Assembly (NCBI GenBank): GCA_963210315.1
Contig: OY723242.1
Location: forward strand, 1,240,001-1,304,000
Length of the DNA: 64,000 bases
Source of the DNA: Rhynchopus euleeides
Lineage: Eukaryota > Euglenozoa > Diplonemea > Diplonemida > Diplonemidae
Direction: 5' to 3'
In this document: positions 62,147 to 64,000 of the stretch, one piece after another
How positions within the stretch are numbered: position 1 is the stretch's first letter
How the letters are laid out: the number at the start of each line of letters is the position of its first letter
The notes under the pieces: model-generated
Seen by the model: only the letters and a program-made list of their open reading frames with translations
Databases searched by the model: none
Told to the model about the DNA's origin: nothing
Position numbers and translations under genes: made by a program

Positions 62147-64000
62147 GTCGCAGATCCGGAGCTTCCTGGAGGCGGTTCCGGACAACGCGTTTACCGGAGC
62201 GGGCTGCAACGAGTCGACACTTGTGCAGCCTGGTGTTGGTGATCCTTCGGGGGTGTCGCGCGTGAGGAAGGATGACTGGGGTCCACATGTGCCTGCTGTG
62301 GTCATCGCGCCGCTCCGCAGCGAACCCCATACGTGGTACGTCGCCTTGCATGTGCCCAAGGGCGGCTGCAAGGTGTGGAGCACCGACTGCTGTGAGGGGA
62401 TTTACTCCGACCTGTCGGCTGCGGTGGAGGCCCTGATTCCACCTCCCCAGACAGAAGAGTGCAAACTTCTCGTCGTGAGGAGTCGGCCATTGGTGGTATC
62501 GAAGGCGCGTGGATGTTCCACGCACCTGACGTACCCCAGAAGACTGCAGCGTCACCGCAGTGAGCTCTCCCTCAGCTCCCTGGCGGTGCCTGCCCTCGCA
62601 TGGCGTGAGCATTCGTTGGCCTACATCCGGGCAAAGGTCAACGAAGAGGTGGGTGCCCTGCAGGAGGTCGCGATCAGCCTGATCGACAGGTCCGTGTCGT
62701 TGGACCTTGAGGCTGTCATCAGGGGGTTGGAGGAGGCGGATGCGCCTGAGCGGGACCCGGGGGTGAAGTTGCGGCAGGATAACCTGAGGGAGCTGCTCGG
62801 CACAACGGATTGGTCGCTGATGCGCCGCCCCCTCGCTGTCACATACCTGGGGGACATGCTGTCGGCGGTGACAGACCTTGCACTGTCTGAGGTTTCAGAT
62901 GAGACAGGGTTGGAACTGACGTTCTGGCAGCAGAGCGCCCGGCAGCGCATCATGAAGTTTGATGAACCTCGGACTAGCCGGTCCGACATCATCCTCGACT
63001 CAGGGGAACTTGCGAGCCTCCGCAAGGCTGTGAAGAGCGGCAAGTGGCAATCGGGCAAGGAGGTGACGCTGCTCACCCAGCGAGTGGCAGAGCTGGAAGT
63101 TGCGCTGGAGGCAGCGCAGAAGGGGTGGTGTCCGCCGCCTCTTCCTCCGCAGCACAGCGACGATGCAGTGGACTCCGACGCACCACCTGAGGCTGACGAC
63201 TCTGCCGGGAGTGTGGGTTCCGACAACCTGCTGGTTGACGGGTTGGACTCCGACGACATGCTGGCTGACGGGACCTCCGAGGACCTGCTGGCTGGCGCTC
63301 TGGTGAAGGGGGAGGGTGGTTTGGAGTGCAAGATATGCGGCACTACTCGCACGGCTGGGGGCAAGCCCTTCGTGGCAGAGGCGTCCCTGAAGTCGCATGT
63401 GAGTGGGAAGCACCAGATGACGTACGCCGCCTATCTGCAGTGGGGCTGCACTGGGACGGCCCTTCCCAGCAGCAAGAAGCGGCAGGGCGGCCCCAACAAG
63501 GAGGTGTCAAGTGGTGGCGAGTCGGATGATCTGTTCGAGTTACCTCGGCGCAAGCAGTTGCGGTCTTCGGGTGCTGTTCATGTGGAACAGCAAGTGAGGG
63601 AGGTCTTTCCTGGCCTGATGGTGGACAGCAGCCGTGGCGCGCAGCAGCTTGCCATGGATGATGAGGATATGGTCGACTTGGGGCCAGCGTCGGTGTCGCA
63701 GCGGGGCCCCGGGATCCAGCTGTCCGACCTGAGTAGCCGCTGTTGGCTGTTCCCGCGGGAACCGCTCGGGAGTGGCAGGAACACCTGCTACCTGGCCGCA
63801 TCTTTGCAGCTCCTGCGGCCATGTCTCGCACAGGTTCAGCAGCTGCCGCTTGACCTGACTGCCGAAATCTTTCCCCTGATGCACTGGGTGAAGTACAACC
63901 TGCGCGCGGGCTCTCACGTGCAGCTGGACGGGCTCCGCAGCCTGAAGGGCCTCTCTCCAGACGGTACCCACACCACGTTCGTGTTCGATGCGATGGAGAG
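61950..64000 (+). CDS. Partial gene: C2H2 finger and USP-like cysteine box, possible Ulp1-like segment
   Basis: The plus frame is open from 61950 to the window end, and non-repetitive coding sequence starts at about 62136 (LCVESQIRSFLEAVPDNAF). No ATG occurs before 62820, so the start is missing, spliced, or the unit is a 5'-truncated mobile element. HTWYVALHVPKGGCKVWSTDCC (about 62329-62394) resembles the His and Asp motifs of C48 (Ulp1-type) proteases; this is tentative. An acidic Ser/Asp-rich linker follows at 63150-63300. A zinc finger CKIC...HVSGKH has its Cys codons at 63327 and 63336 and its His codons at 63396 and 63411. At 63765-63815, GSGRNTCYLAASLQLLRP matches the Cys box of ubiquitin-specific proteases (catalytic Cys codon 63786). 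The protein continues past 64000. Confidence 0.65.

Noticed and set aside
61160..62383. 407-codon minus-strand protein of LRHSPRLRHSRVTPKHP repeats
   Set aside because: Generated by the 51-bp array and antisense to the partial protease-like gene; no other support.

Overview
The window reads as a GC-rich nuclear segment from a free-living microbial eukaryote. The evidence is a set of long intergenic tracts full of satellites, two non-LTR retrotransposons, SINE-like elements with poly(A) tails, a Helitron-like fragment, a secretory glycosyltransferase gene, and AATAAA-type signals; there are no bacterial-style operons or ribosome binding sites. DUF4116 repeats and retrotransposons carrying OTU proteases are found in several algal and protist lineages. 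The lineage cannot be fixed from this sequence alone.

Layout. 1-1.7 kb: GC-rich hairpin repeats. 1.76-3.7 kb: coiled-coil protein gene with EF-hand-like loops. 5.07-16.8 kb: copy A of a gene with an N-terminal ubiquitin-like segment followed by DUF4116 repeats. Copy A is broken by a short element (element B), a complete non-LTR retrotransposon (LINE-A, with OTU protease, endonuclease and reverse transcriptase) and a SINE-like element (SINE-A). 17-20.5 kb: low-complexity DNA and a miniature LTR element (TRIM) whose 359-bp repeats encode a strongly structured RNA. 20.7-23 kb: a duplicated 0.7-kb block and a coiled-coil ORF. 25.9-27.7 kb: GT90/CAP10-like glycosyltransferase. 28.4-29.4 kb: a ubiquitin-like ORF and a frame-broken WD40 gene. 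30.1-40.7 kb: a 10.6-kb array of a 41-bp minisatellite with higher-order structure. 41.1-45.5 kb: second copy of the 0.7-kb block, hairpin repeats and a Helitron-like fragment. 45.6-58.1 kb: copy B of the DUF4116 gene, holding a second retrotransposon (LINE-B, with OTU, endonuclease, RT and RNase H) that itself contains two SINE-A copies and an 0.9-kb element with inverted ends. 58.1-62.1 kb: dispersed repeats, a 415-bp MITE with 9-bp target duplication, a 10-bp array and a 51-bp array. 62-64 kb: 5' part of a protein with a C2H2 finger and a USP-like cysteine box, running off the window.

How the pieces relate. Copies A and B of the DUF4116 gene act as empty-site controls for each other. Element B is in both, at the same position with the same 20-bp duplication, so it predates the duplication. 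LINE-A and SINE-A copy 1 are only in A and LINE-B is only in B, so they came later. Both LINEs lie in sense orientation and in frame with the host reading frame. Ubiquitin-related domains recur across unrelated units: ubiquitin-like N-termini in two gene types, OTU proteases in both LINEs, and a USP-like box in the last gene. The least conventional objects are the structured-RNA TRIM and the in-frame LINE/DUF4116 fusions.
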